Origin: Ruminiclostridium sp.
Lineage (GTDB): Bacteria > Bacillota > Clostridia > Oscillospirales > Ruminococcaceae
Direction: 5' to 3'
Assembly: GCA_017935365.1 (NCBI GenBank)
Contig: JAGBHT010000047.1
Coordinates: forward strand, 1-64,000
DNA: 64,000 nucleotides
Shown here: positions 18,473 through 25,890 of the stretch, one piece after another
How positions within the stretch are numbered: the stretch's first letter is position 1
Layout of the letters: each line of letters starts with the position of its first letter
Notes under the pieces: model-generated
Database searches by the model: none
Told to the model about the DNA's origin: nothing
What the model saw: only the letters and a program-made list of their open reading frames with translations
Translations under genes and position numbers: made by a program

Positions 18473-18571
18473 ATGTACATAACGCTAAGTGATTTAACAC
18501 AGATAGGAATATTTCTTACTGCTTTCACAGTTATGATATTCACAATCATTTCTTTTAATAAAAAGAAATAA
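18473..18571 (+). CDS. Holin-like type I toxin, copy 1 (32 aa)
   Basis: A 32-residue hydrophobic peptide starts MYITLSDLTQIGIFLTA and ends NKKK: one membrane helix with a Lys tail, the profile of putative holin-like (Hol_Tox) type I toxins. The ribosome site AAAGGAGGTGA is near-perfect, seven to eight bases before the ATG. Two paralogues lie at 51931 and 52314 within the same structured transcript layout. This copy lacks the VINFIN segment that the other two have before the Lys tail. Toxicity is inferred from family resemblance and architecture only. Confidence 0.72.
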   Translation: MYITLSDLTQIGIFLTAFTVMIFTIISFNKKK

Positions 18572-18644
18572 CCGCCCTCGCTACCAAACTGAGGCGGTTA
18601 TTCTTTAACTACCATTGGGAGCGACCGTCTGTCGTTTCCCTCTT
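18553..18644 (-). ncRNA. Antisense antitoxin-like RNA, copy 1
   Basis: On the minus strand, TTGACA (18675-18680) and TATAAT (18652-18657) have the ideal 17-base spacing. An RNA starting near 18644 would run through GAGGGAAACGACAGACGGTC and the shared hairpin AATAACCGCC/GGCGGTTATT (18567-18602), followed by a T-rich tail ending near 18553. It would be antisense to the 3' UTR and the last codons of the toxin mRNA. Its 5' end resembles the toxin's own 5' end, so it could compete for the same pairing partner. Confidence 0.6.
18567..18602. terminator. Shared bidirectional terminator of toxin copy 1
   Basis: AATAACCGCC (18567-18576) pairs with GGCGGTTATT (18593-18602) around a 16-base loop. The minus-strand exit reads TTTCTTTTTATT, a good U tract; the plus-strand exit is weaker. 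The corresponding stems are present at 52040-52075 and 52423-52457. Confidence 0.7.
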
Positions 18645-18667
18645 TATTTGTATTATAACATAAAAAT

Positions 18668-18725
18668 AAGTCGGTGTCAACCGGCACGGCGGTACGCCTC
18701 CTTTTGTCTACAGACAAAAGGATTT
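18668..18725. repeat. Repeat flanking toxin copy 1 (shared with copy 3)
   Basis: The ~31 bases at 18668-18698 (ending GGCGGTACGCC) recur almost unchanged at 52525-52555. Each is followed by a small hairpin: CCTTTTGTC/GACAAAAGG here, CTTTTGCC/GGCAAAAG at the other site. The stem is kept while its sequence changes, so structure is conserved. Confidence 0.65.
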
Positions 18726-18770
18726 GACGGGAATCAGCCAATAAGCGGATTTTTTATATAAAATTATCCT

Positions 18771-19418
18771 TTAATCGTTCAAGGTATTATAGACTACCCT
18801 TACGCCTTGAACAATATCATTTTCAGAATAAAACACCACGGTAAACATTTGACTATGCTCTATCACGAATGGCTTTTGATTACTCTCCTGAATGCCATAA
18901 ATATACCTGTATAATCCACGCTCCTCAAAAACGTTGATTTTTGAGGGTTCCCCGTATTTTTTCAGCACATCGTCTTTAGTTGAAACGTTCGGTGTTATAC
19001 CGCCAATTGAGCAGTCGTCTGTTTCAAGAGCAACGTCATAAATATAACCGTCATCTTCCTTTCCTTCTTTAAAGTTACCGATTCCTGCAACAAACATTTC
19101 ATTTCCATTATAGTAAAAATCAGCAAGTCCCGTGTCGTCGACATAATGAGTTTCACGTTTTTTGTATGTCCATTTATCTTCCAAGTCTCCGATTTTTTTC
19201 GGGAGTTCAAGTGTCACACCCTTTACAATGATACTTTTACGGACAGTATCAATATCAAAGCCTGTTGTGCCTTGACTGTCGGAAACGATGTCAGAACTTA
19301 TATTGCTGTTTTCCACCGGTTCTTTGGCACAGCCCGTCAGGCTGTAAAGAATCACCGCCGTAATCAGCAACGCAGTTATTCTTTTGATTTTTTTACCGAC
19401 ACAATTATCTGTTAACAT
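18771..19418 (-). CDS. Putative lipoprotein of unknown function
   Basis: The 215-residue product begins with a basic/hydrophobic signal and a lipobox (YSLTGC, lipidated Cys at ~30). The mature part is polar with no recognised enzyme domain. Near the C-terminus, GGITPNVSTKDDVLKKYGEP resembles the turn of SmpA/BamE-like lipoproteins, but this is weak. The ribosome site GGAGGGG is immediately upstream. It stands alone between toxin copy 1 and an acetyltransferase gene. Confidence 0.75.
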   Translation of the reverse strand: MLTDNCVGKKIKRITALLITAVILYSLTGCAKEPVENSNISSDIVSDSQGTTGFDIDTVRKSIIVKGVTLELPKKIGDLEDKWTYKKRETHYVDDTGLADFYYNGNEMFVAGIGNFKEGKEDDGYIYDVALETDDCSIGGITPNVSTKDDVLKKYGEPSKINVFEERGLYRYIYGIQESNQKPFVIEHSQMFTVVFYSENDIVQGVRVVYNTLND

Positions 19419-19592
19419 TTCCCCTCCACAAATTCCGATTTATCGGGCAGATCAACCGCCATTGTAAGTCCAGTATACCATACATTCGCACTTATTTCAA
19501 TCATTTTCCAATCCGAGCGCCATTGGGATAACAGCGGAAACCGCATAAAGAAGCGCATCACGGCTGACAAATCATATCAAGCTGTTCATATT

Positions 19593-20456
19593 TCAGAAAA
19601 TAATATTCTGTATTTTCTTTCTGCCCATCCACTGTCTGCTTGTCACTTCATAGCCGAGCTTGTTATACCACGCGATACGCTCGACATATAGCAGCTGAAT
19701 ATCCTTGCAGTTCTTTTCGTAAAGCGAAAGGCTTCCCTCAGCCGTCATAGCAAGTCCTATGCCGCGGCGGCGGTATTTGTGCGTAACGCCGACACAGCCT
19801 ATCATTCCGTGCTTTTCATTATCCGCAAAGAACATTCCGCCGTCCTCTTCTACCATTTCAAAGCCTGCAATTTCATCGCCGAAGACGGAAAGCAGAACGG
19901 GAGCGTCCTTGTTCTCCTCGAATATCGGAAGCCAGTCAGACTGAGCGTCTTTTACGGCGACGAGGAGCTTTTCCCTGTCGCTGTCGGTCGCAAAGCGGTA
20001 AGTTATGCCGTCGGGACGGGGTGTTGCTTTCAGTATTGCGGATGATTTTTCATCAAGTTCAAGCCCCATATTGACCGATGTCCACTCTGCGGTGTAACCT
20101 CTTTTTTCAAAGAACGGAACACTGCTCTCTTCGTCATTGTCGCACGGTACGCCCTGGAACAATCCGCCGCCACCGAGAACAACTTCATCGTGATCTGCGG
20201 AGATAAATCCCTCTGCCATTATAAGCAGATGTTTTCCGTAACCGCTGTGTCTGTACTCTTTTTTAACACACAGAACAACTACCGAATTACCGCTTACTAC
20301 ACAAAATCCGATGATCGTTTTGTCGTTCTCCGCAGTTAAGATCTGCGAGTTATCGCTGTGCAGTAAACCCTTGAAACGCTCGTATGTCAGCGGATAGCGC
20401 GGCATAGCTTCACAGTAGATATCGTACAGGTCGTGTATCGTATATTCTTTGCTCAT
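19593..20456 (-). CDS. Tandem GNAT-type N-acetyltransferase
   Basis: I take MSKEYTIHDLYD (20456) as the start, with GAGGTGAT upstream. The 287-residue protein appears to hold two GNAT folds. The first (~10-125) has VVVLCVKKEYRHSGYGKHLL, and the second (~150-285) has VGVTHKYRRRGIGLAMTAEG, each the acetyl-CoA-binding R/Q-x-x-G-x-G/A region. The substrate is unknown. It is monocistronic and divergent from the deaminase gene at 20581. Confidence 0.85.
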   Translation of the reverse strand: MSKEYTIHDLYDIYCEAMPRYPLTYERFKGLLHSDNSQILTAENDKTIIGFCVVSGNSVVVLCVKKEYRHSGYGKHLLIMAEGFISADHDEVVLGGGGLFQGVPCDNDEESSVPFFEKRGYTAEWTSVNMGLELDEKSSAILKATPRPDGITYRFATDSDREKLLVAVKDAQSDWLPIFEENKDAPVLLSVFGDEIAGFEMVEEDGGMFFADNEKHGMIGCVGVTHKYRRRGIGLAMTAEGSLSLYEKNCKDIQLLYVERIAWYNKLGYEVTSRQWMGRKKIQNIIF

Positions 20457-20517
20457 AACATCACCTCGTTTTTGTAGTATTCTAACACACTTTCTGCCGT
20501 AAAGCAACCCTGTGCGG

Positions 20518-20546
20518 TTGCAATCCGACTGCATAAATGCTATAAT
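20518..20546 (+). promoter_or_regulatory. Sigma-70-type promoter of the SAH salvage operon
   Basis: TTGCAA (20518-20523) and TATAAT (20541-20546) are separated by 17 bases. The first gene starts 34 bases downstream with AAAGGA before its ATG. No riboswitch-sized leader is present. Confidence 0.7.
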
Positions 20547-20580
20547 AAGGTGTTGAGAAAAACGGACGAAAGGACTTAAT

Positions 20581-21876
20581 ATGAATACATTATTTAAAGG
20601 GATAACCGCGATCCTCCCCGATGAAGAAAGCGGATTTTCCGCAAAGGTATGCGATATTGCGGTAAGCGACAGCGTTATCTCCTATATCGGTGACGATGCA
20701 GTAAAAAACGGCTTTGTTCCGGACAGGACTATTGACGGCAGGGACAAGCTCATTACAGCAGGGCTTGTAAACAGCCACACGCACAGCTATATGTCACTGT
20801 TCAGGAACAGTGCGGACGACCTTATGTTCCACACATGGCTGTTTGACAGGATAATGCCGATGGAGGACAAGCTCACCGCCGATGATATGTACTACGGTAC
20901 ACAGCTTGCCTGCCTTGAAATGATAAAGACGGGTACAACGGCATTTCTTGATATGAATATTGCCCGCGACTGTATCACAAGAGCGATAAGCGAAAGCGGA
21001 CTGAAAGCAACAATATCAAGAGGTCTTGTAGGAAACGGCAGAGATGACGAGGGCGGAAAGACAAGAATTGAGGATACGCTGTACGATATGCGTACCTACG
21101 GCGACAACAAGCGTCTTAAATTCATGATGGGTCCTCACGCTATCTATACTACCGACAGGGGCTATCTTGAGCTTGTAATGGAGAAAGCCGCAGAATACAA
21201 CCTCAGTATCAATATTCATCTGTCGGAATCGGTAAAGGAAATTGAGGACTGCATGGCGCTAAGAGGCTGTTCGCCCGTCAAGTATCTTGACGATATGGGA
21301 ATGTTCAGATTCCATACTGTTGCCGCACACTGCGTACAGTTATCCGATGAAGATATAGACATACTGGCACAGCGCGGAGTTTACGCCGCTACAAATCCTA
21401 TCAGCAACGCAAAGCTCGGAAACGGTTTTGCAAGAATACCCGATATGCTTGAAAAGGGCGTAAAGCTGTGTATCGGCACTGACAGTGCAGGAAGCAACAA
21501 CACGCTGAATATGTTCAGCGATATGAACTTCATATGTCTTGCGCACAAGGGCAATCACCGCAGTGCCACAGCGGTTTCGGCACGTCAGGCGCTTAAAATG
21601 GCTACCGAAACGGGCGCAAAGGCTTTAGGCTTTGACAACACGGGCGTATTAAAGGAAGGCTATGCGGCTGACCTTACCATAATGGATATGAAATATCCCT
21701 CGCTCCAGCCTGTAAACGACCCTGTTGCCGCTATGTGCTACAGTGCAAGCGGATATGAGGTTGAAAGCGTTATGGTTGACGGTGAGTTCCTTATGGAGAA
21801 CCGTGTGATAAACGGCATGGACGAGGAACGCATTTACTTTGAATGCAATAAAGCGATGAAGAGAATAGACGGTTAA
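20581..21876 (+). CDS. mtaD: SAH/MTA deaminase-type amidohydrolase
   Basis: A zinc/iron amidohydrolase of the MtaD/SsnA group, 431 aa. Metal ligands lie in NSHTHSYMSLFR, INIHLSES, AAHCVQ and GTDSAGSNNTLNMF. These enzymes deaminate S-adenosylhomocysteine, methylthioadenosine or adenosine to the inosine derivative. Directly downstream (16 bases) is an AhcY-family gene, so the likely substrate is S-adenosylhomocysteine. The exact preference (SAH, MTA, 5'-deoxyadenosine) cannot be read from sequence. Confidence 0.88.
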   Translation: MNTLFKGITAILPDEESGFSAKVCDIAVSDSVISYIGDDAVKNGFVPDRTIDGRDKLITAGLVNSHTHSYMSLFRNSADDLMFHTWLFDRIMPMEDKLTADDMYYGTQLACLEMIKTGTTAFLDMNIARDCITRAISESGLKATISRGLVGNGRDDEGGKTRIEDTLYDMRTYGDNKRLKFMMGPHAIYTTDRGYLELVMEKAAEYNLSINIHLSESVKEIEDCMALRGCSPVKYLDDMGMFRFHTVAAHCVQLSDEDIDILAQRGVYAATNPISNAKLGNGFARIPDMLEKGVKLCIGTDSAGSNNTLNMFSDMNFICLAHKGNHRSATAVSARQALKMATETGAKALGFDNTGVLKEGYAADLTIMDMKYPSLQPVNDPVAAMCYSASGYEVESVMVDGEFLMENRVINGMDEERIYFECNKAMKRIDG

Positions 21877-21892
21877 CGGAAAGGAAAACAAC

Positions 21893-23146
21893 ATGAGCAT
21901 TATAAGAGATGAAAGCCTGTGGGAAAGCGGCGAAACCAAGATAAACTGGGTAAAGGCAAATATGCCGTTGCTGCGTGGAATCGAAGAAGAATTTGCGGTA
22001 TCAAAGCCGTTTGCAGGACTTAAGGTTGCACTGTCGGTACACCTTGAAGCAAAGACCGCTTACCTTTGCCGTGTAATGGCAGCAGGCGGCGCTGAAATGT
22101 ATATCACGGGCAGTAACCCTCTGTCAACTCAGGACGATGTTGCGGCGGCGCTTGTACACAGCGGACTTAACGTATTCGCATGGCACGGTGCGACAGCCGA
22201 GGAATATCATGCACATACCGCAGAGGTTATCAAAGTTGCTCCTAACGTGATCATAGATGACGGCGGCGACCTTGTAAACCTTATCCACAACGAATATCCC
22301 GACCTTATCCCGAATGTTATAGGCGGCTGTGAGGAAACAACAACAGGCATTATCCGCCTTGTGGCTATGGATAAGGCTAAACAGCTCAAATTCCCGATGA
22401 TGCTTGTAAATGACGCAGACTGCAAGCATCTGTTTGATAACCGCTATGGCACGGGTCAGTCGGTATGGGACGGTATCAACCGCACAACAAACCTTATTGT
22501 TGCCGGAAAGAACGTTGTAGTAGCCGGTTACGGCTGGTGCGGCAAGGGCGTTGCGATGAGAGCAAAGGGACTGGGTGCATCTGTAATAGTAACCGAGATC
22601 AATCCTATAAAGGCAATGGAAGCCGTTATGGACGGATTTAAAGTTATGCCGATGGTTGAAGCGGCTAAGATAGGCGACTTCTTCGTAACGGTAACGGGCT
22701 GTAACGATGTAATCGGCGAAAAGGCATTCCTTAATATGAAGGACGGCGCTATTCTTTCAAATGCAGGTCACTTTGACGTTGAAGTAAATGTTGCAAAGCT
22801 TAAGGAAATGGCTGTTGAAACGGGCGTTGCAAGAAACAACATTCAGTATTACAAGCTGGCAAACGGCAACAGAATAAATGTTATTGCCGAGGGCAGACTT
22901 GTAAACCTTGCCGCCGGCGACGGTCACCCGGCAGAAATAATGGATATGAGCTTTGCTATACAGGCGCTGTCAGCCGCATATCTTGTGAAGAACAAGGACA
23001 AGCTGAAAGCCGGCGAAAAGATGACGGTAAACGTCCCTGCCGAGGTTGACAAGGAGGTTGCCGAGAGAAAGCTCAGATACTGGGGAATTACCATTGATAA
23101 GCTGACTGAGGAACAGGAAAAGTATCTTGGCAGCTGGGAAGTATAA
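21893..23146 (+). CDS. ahcY: Adenosyl/inosylhomocysteinase (AhcY family)
   Basis: The 417-residue protein has the AhcY layout of the archaeal/Thermotoga type, shorter than the bacterial/eukaryotic form. NAD binding is in VVAGYGWCGKGVAMRAKGLG; the substrate-site segment is SVHLEAKTAYL. In the human enzyme the equivalent is HMTVET, where Glu59 and Thr60 contact adenine; here the Glu is Lys54. Because the upstream gene encodes a deaminase, S-inosylhomocysteine rather than S-adenosylhomocysteine may be the true substrate, as known for a Methanocaldococcus homologue. AAAGGA precedes the ATG. Confidence 0.9.
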   Translation: MSIIRDESLWESGETKINWVKANMPLLRGIEEEFAVSKPFAGLKVALSVHLEAKTAYLCRVMAAGGAEMYITGSNPLSTQDDVAAALVHSGLNVFAWHGATAEEYHAHTAEVIKVAPNVIIDDGGDLVNLIHNEYPDLIPNVIGGCEETTTGIIRLVAMDKAKQLKFPMMLVNDADCKHLFDNRYGTGQSVWDGINRTTNLIVAGKNVVVAGYGWCGKGVAMRAKGLGASVIVTEINPIKAMEAVMDGFKVMPMVEAAKIGDFFVTVTGCNDVIGEKAFLNMKDGAILSNAGHFDVEVNVAKLKEMAVETGVARNNIQYYKLANGNRINVIAEGRLVNLAAGDGHPAEIMDMSFAIQALSAAYLVKNKDKLKAGEKMTVNVPAEVDKEVAERKLRYWGITIDKLTEEQEKYLGSWEV

Positions 23147-23163
23147 AATGTAAATCAAAATAC

Positions 23164-23202
23164 AAAAAGCTACCGCAATTAACTTTACGGTAGCTTTCTT
23201 TT
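23164..23202. terminator. Bidirectional terminator
   Basis: AAAGCTACCG (23166-23175) and CGGTAGCTTT (23188-23197) form a 10-bp stem with U-rich exits on both strands. It separates ahcY (+) from the convergent P-loop kinase gene (-). Confidence 0.85.
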
Positions 23203-23208
23203 ATGCTG

Positions 23209-23700
23209 TTATACGAGTTTTTCAATAAACTTATCCGCCTGCTCTCTTGTACGGAAAACAACTATCTCCCTGTTGTTTTTGTATTTCTCAAGCAGTCTGT
23301 ATACTTCGGGGAGCTGATTTGCCCTGAAGCTTTCTATCCATTGTCTGAACTCAGGGTCAAGCTCATTTTCAAACCACGGCATATCCTCACGCTTTTTGCC
23401 TATGCGTGACAATGCGCCCTCAATGCAGATTTCAGTCGGCAAGTCAAACAGAAACACTGTGTCACAAGCCTTTATCCTTGTTTCAAGAGTGCGCTGATAG
23501 TTACCGTCTATTATCCAGCTGTCACGGGATATTATGCTGTCGAGCTGTTTGTCAAATTCTTCCCGTGAAATGTTCGTGCCGTCGGGCTTATGCCATATCA
23601 TATCAAGATAGTACAGCGATAATCCTGTGGCGTCACGGAGCTTTCTCGAAAACACGCTTTTACCCGAACCCGAACAGCCTATTACCACTGTCCTTTTCAT
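23209..23700 (-). CDS. P-loop kinase, FlaR/adenylate-kinase-like
   Basis: The 163-residue protein starts with Walker A VVIGCSGSGKSVFSRKL and contains WIIDGNYQRTLETRI and FLFDLPTEICIEGALSRI, the pattern of small adenylate-kinase-related proteins often annotated as FlaR or DNA topology modulation proteins. They probably phosphorylate a small molecule; no substrate is known. It starts three bases after the flavin reductase-like gene ends, so the two form an operon. Confidence 0.85.
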   Translation of the reverse strand: MKRTVVIGCSGSGKSVFSRKLRDATGLSLYYLDMIWHKPDGTNISREEFDKQLDSIISRDSWIIDGNYQRTLETRIKACDTVFLFDLPTEICIEGALSRIGKKREDMPWFENELDPEFRQWIESFRANQLPEVYRLLEKYKNNREIVVFRTREQADKFIEKLV

Positions 23701-23703
23701 CGG

Positions 23704-24204
23704 TTATTCACTAACAAGCACTTTAACTATCTCGCCGACATACATCTCATGAAAATCGCCTGCGGCATAGCACTTTTCAATAAGCGACTTGTCTATAAAA
23801 GAATCGGGCGTCATGGGCTGTCTGTACAGCTTCTTGCAGACAAGCACGAGTTTTGCCTGCTCAATATAAGCATAATCGTCCGTTGCAGTGCCTGTAAGGT
23901 CGGTCTTTGCAAGCTTATACTCATCTCTGCCCGAATGTGAGCCGAGGTAGCTGAGCGCCTCCCTGTGTCCGTCGGGCAAGAATGATAATGTGTAATAATC
24001 GCTCTTGTCAACAAATTCCTTTGTGTATCTCTGAGGGCGGATATAGACTACCGTTGTGGGCTTGTTCCACAGCTCGCCCATCTGTCCCCAGCTTACTGTC
24101 ATTGTATTATAGCCGTCCTTGTTTCCTGCCGTCAGCAGTGCCCACTCTTTGCCGATAAGCGTGGAGGGATTCAATTTCAGTTCTTCAACAGATATTTCTT
24201 TCAT
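23704..24204 (-). CDS. Flavin reductase-like FMN-binding protein
   Basis: The 166-residue product has the split-barrel flavin-binding layout: ALLTAGNKDGYNTMTVSWGQ, VVYIRPQRYTKEFVDKS and YYTLSFLP, followed by FHEMYVGEIVKVLVSE. Such proteins bind FMN and reduce flavins or act as small oxidoreductases. AAAGGA precedes the ATG. It is co-transcribed with the downstream P-loop kinase gene. Confidence 0.85.
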   Translation of the reverse strand: MKEISVEELKLNPSTLIGKEWALLTAGNKDGYNTMTVSWGQMGELWNKPTTVVYIRPQRYTKEFVDKSDYYTLSFLPDGHREALSYLGSHSGRDEYKLAKTDLTGTATDDYAYIEQAKLVLVCKKLYRQPMTPDSFIDKSLIEKCYAAGDFHEMYVGEIVKVLVSE

Positions 24205-24396
24205 AAACGTAATTCCTTTCGTATTCGTAATAGGGTCATACTTATTTTAACATTTTTATGACCGGATGTAAAGCTTTACCCCCGCTTTACATTCTGCCAC
24301 AAAAAACCGTGATTTCACCCCAAAAATTTTACTTGCATTTTTCCCCGTATTATACTATAATTAATTTTGTGTGTTAAGCACACTGTTGAAACCAAT

Positions 24397-24450
24397 CGGG
24401 GTTGAGAGGCGAAGCCCCCATGCAGGTCGTCAGCCGTTAGTGTCGTTGCG
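24397..24450. repeat. Interspersed GGCGAAGCC repeat, copy A
   Basis: This begins CGGGGTTGAG and includes the palindrome-like GGCGAAGCC, then ATGCAGGTCGTC. It matches copy B at 24641-24694 with only a few differences. Similar GGGGCGTAGCCCC cores lie at 44007 and 49273. Confidence 0.75.
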
Positions 24451-24451
24451 T

Positions 24452-24515
24452 CTGTGCATTGACAGCCATTTGTGCCGTTGCATCTGTGCAATGACAGCCA
24501 TTTGTGCCGTTGCAT
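24452..24515. repeat. 32-base direct duplication
   Basis: Two adjacent 32-base units start CTGTGCA and differ at a single base (ATTGACAG versus AATGACAG). They lie within the repeat region and have no coding meaning. Confidence 0.7.
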
Positions 24516-24640
24516 CGTGCAACGGCTTTGTGTGGCTGTCTTTATGCATCCTTGCATAACGGCTTTGTGTGGCTGACTGCAAGCATCCTTGCTTGGACTT
24601 GGGACGGTAGCGCCCGTTAATCCCGCACAACAATCCCAAA

Positions 24641-24694
24641 CGGGGTTGAGGGGCGAAGCCCCCATGCAGGTCGTCAACCGTTAGTGCCGTTGCG
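24641..24694. repeat. Interspersed GGCGAAGCC repeat, copy B
   Basis: The second copy of the 54-base repeat, followed by a perfect GTCGTTGC/GCAACGAC hairpin and an AAGCCTCCTTGCTT motif. Confidence 0.75.
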
Positions 24695-24938
24695 TCGTGC
24701 AACGACTTAGTGCGGTTGACCTTAAGCCTCCTTGCTTAACAAGGGCGGCAGCCCTGACTTCTCCCCCTTCCTGGGGAAGGGGGCAGGGGGATGGGATATT
24801 AAAATTGCTCTTTATTTGAACTTAAAGCAAGTTATTTATGGTCACATTCTCAACTCCTTATCCCGCACCATTATCCCGAAAACCGCATACACTGAATTAC
24901 ACCTCCAAAAAAATTTTCAATAAAATACCCTTAACCTA

Positions 24939-24967
24939 TTGACAAAGTAGGTTTTAGGTAGTATAAT
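24939..24967 (+). promoter_or_regulatory. Consensus promoter of the Cys-attenuated operon
   Basis: TTGACA (24939-24944) and TATAAT (24962-24967) have a 17-base spacer. Close to the expected start a 7-bp hairpin TCATCGG/CCGATGA (24972-24992) could protect the mRNA 5' end. Confidence 0.85.
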
Positions 24968-25028
24968 AGCATCATCGGAACAAAACCGATGAGCATTATT
25001 TGCTATATTGAAAATCGGAGGAAATGCA

Positions 25029-25139
25029 ATGTACGCTACTATTTCATCAACGCACAACAGAATAATGTGTTGCTGTATCAGCTCCCGGACAAGTAGAATG
25101 GCATTTGGGTGCAGCGGCATTGTTGTTATACAGCCGTAA
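25029..25139 (+). CDS. Cys-rich leader peptide (36 aa)
   Basis: GGAGG (25017-25021) is seven bases before the ATG, an excellent ribosome site. Codons 14-16 (25068-25076) are TGT TGC TGT, three consecutive Cys, in RIMCCCISS; a fourth Cys is at codon 28. The stop at 25137 lies inside the loop of the downstream antiterminator. The position between a consensus promoter and a terminator ahead of a transporter operon is that of a transcription-attenuation leader peptide sensing charged tRNA-Cys. Confidence 0.7.
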   Translation: MYATISSTHNRIMCCCISSRTSRMAFGCSGIVVIQP

Positions 25140-25196
25140 AAGCACTGCGGCGACTGCCATTTGTCCGGGAGCGTAATAGCCCCGGCTTTTATTTTG
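25081..25196 (+). promoter_or_regulatory. Terminator/antiterminator switch (Cys attenuator)
   Basis: GCTCCCGGACAA (25081-25092), starting four bases after the third Cys codon, pairs perfectly with TTGTCCGGGAGC (25161-25172); the stem continues with ATGGCA/TGCCAT (25098-25103, 25155-25160). The competing terminator uses CCGGG (25165-25169) with CCCGG (25181-25185), followed by CTTTTATTTT. A ribosome stalled at the first Cys codon would leave the 12-base strand free, forming the antiterminator and allowing readthrough under cysteine shortage. Confidence 0.65.
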
Positions 25197-25230
25197 CCGT
25201 CGGCTCAGTAAATTGAAAGGATGTGACGGT

Positions 25231-25890
25231 ATGGATCTTAACGCTATCGCTGAGTACCTGCCGCTGTTCGGGGAAGCCGCACTGCTTACTGTGAAGCTCG
25301 GTATTCTTGGAATAATATTCTCGATCATCATCGGGCTTATATGTGCAGTGGTTCAGTACTACAAAGTACCGGTTATCCGCCGTATAGTTTCCGTCTACAT
25401 TGAAATAAGCCGCAATACACCGCTTTTAGTACAGCTTTTCTTCATCTATTACGGACTGCCTAAAGTCGGCATACCGACCGATGCAGAGACCTGCGGTATC
25501 GCAGGACTTGCTTTCCTCGGAGGAAGCTACATGGCAGAGGCGTTCAGAAGCGGACTTGAATCCGTAGACAAGATACAGACAGAAAGTGCCTATTCACTCG
25601 GCATGAACAAAATGCAGACAATGCGATATGTAATACTTCCGCAAGCAATATCGGTAAGTATCCCCGCATTTGTCGCAAACGTGATATTCCTTATGAAAGA
25701 AACGAGCGTATTCAGTGCGATAAGCCTGCTCGACCTTATGTTTATGGCAAAGGACCTCATGGGAATGTACAACGATACAGTTGAGGCGCTGTGCCTGCTG
25801 GTCGGCTTCTATCTTATCATACTTCTTCCGATATCGATTGTCGGAACGATAGTTGAAAGGAGGGTACGTCGTGCAGGATTTGGCAGTTAA
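25231..25890 (+). CDS. Amino-acid ABC transporter permease 1
   Basis: The start is the ATG at 25231 (MDLNAIAEYLPL) with AAAGGA upstream, not the TTG at 25213. It is a HisM/TcyB-type permease with about five membrane helices and the EAA loop around EAFRSGLESVDKIQTESAYS LGM. It overlaps permease 2. Together with the second permease, ATPase and binding protein it forms a polar amino-acid uptake system; the Cys leader upstream suggests cysteine or cystine. Confidence 0.88.
   Translation: MDLNAIAEYLPLFGEAALLTVKLGILGIIFSIIIGLICAVVQYYKVPVIRRIVSVYIEISRNTPLLVQLFFIYYGLPKVGIPTDAETCGIAGLAFLGGSYMAEAFRSGLESVDKIQTESAYSLGMNKMQTMRYVILPQAISVSIPAFVANVIFLMKETSVFSAISLLDLMFMAKDLMGMYNDTVEALCLLVGFYLIILLPISIVGTIVERRVRRAGFGS

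Larger units (their letters stand above)
24205..24938. other. Gene-free repeat region
   Basis: There is no convincing gene across ~730 bases. The stretch holds two copies of a 54-base repeat (24397-24450 and 24641-24694), a 32-base direct duplication (24452-24483 and 24484-24515), several short palindromes such as GTTGC/GCAAC, and a CCCCCTTCC/GGAAGGGGG hairpin near 24764-24784. Short open frames across it arise from the repeats. Confidence 0.75.

Noticed and set aside
24315..24702. Open frames in the 24.3-24.7 kb repeat region
   Set aside because: They are produced by repeated units and carry no recognisable protein feature.
24970..25200. T-box riboswitch upstream of the ABC transporter
   Set aside because: No GGGTGGNACCGCG-type T-box sequence; the hairpins and poly-Cys leader fit ribosome-mediated attenuation better.
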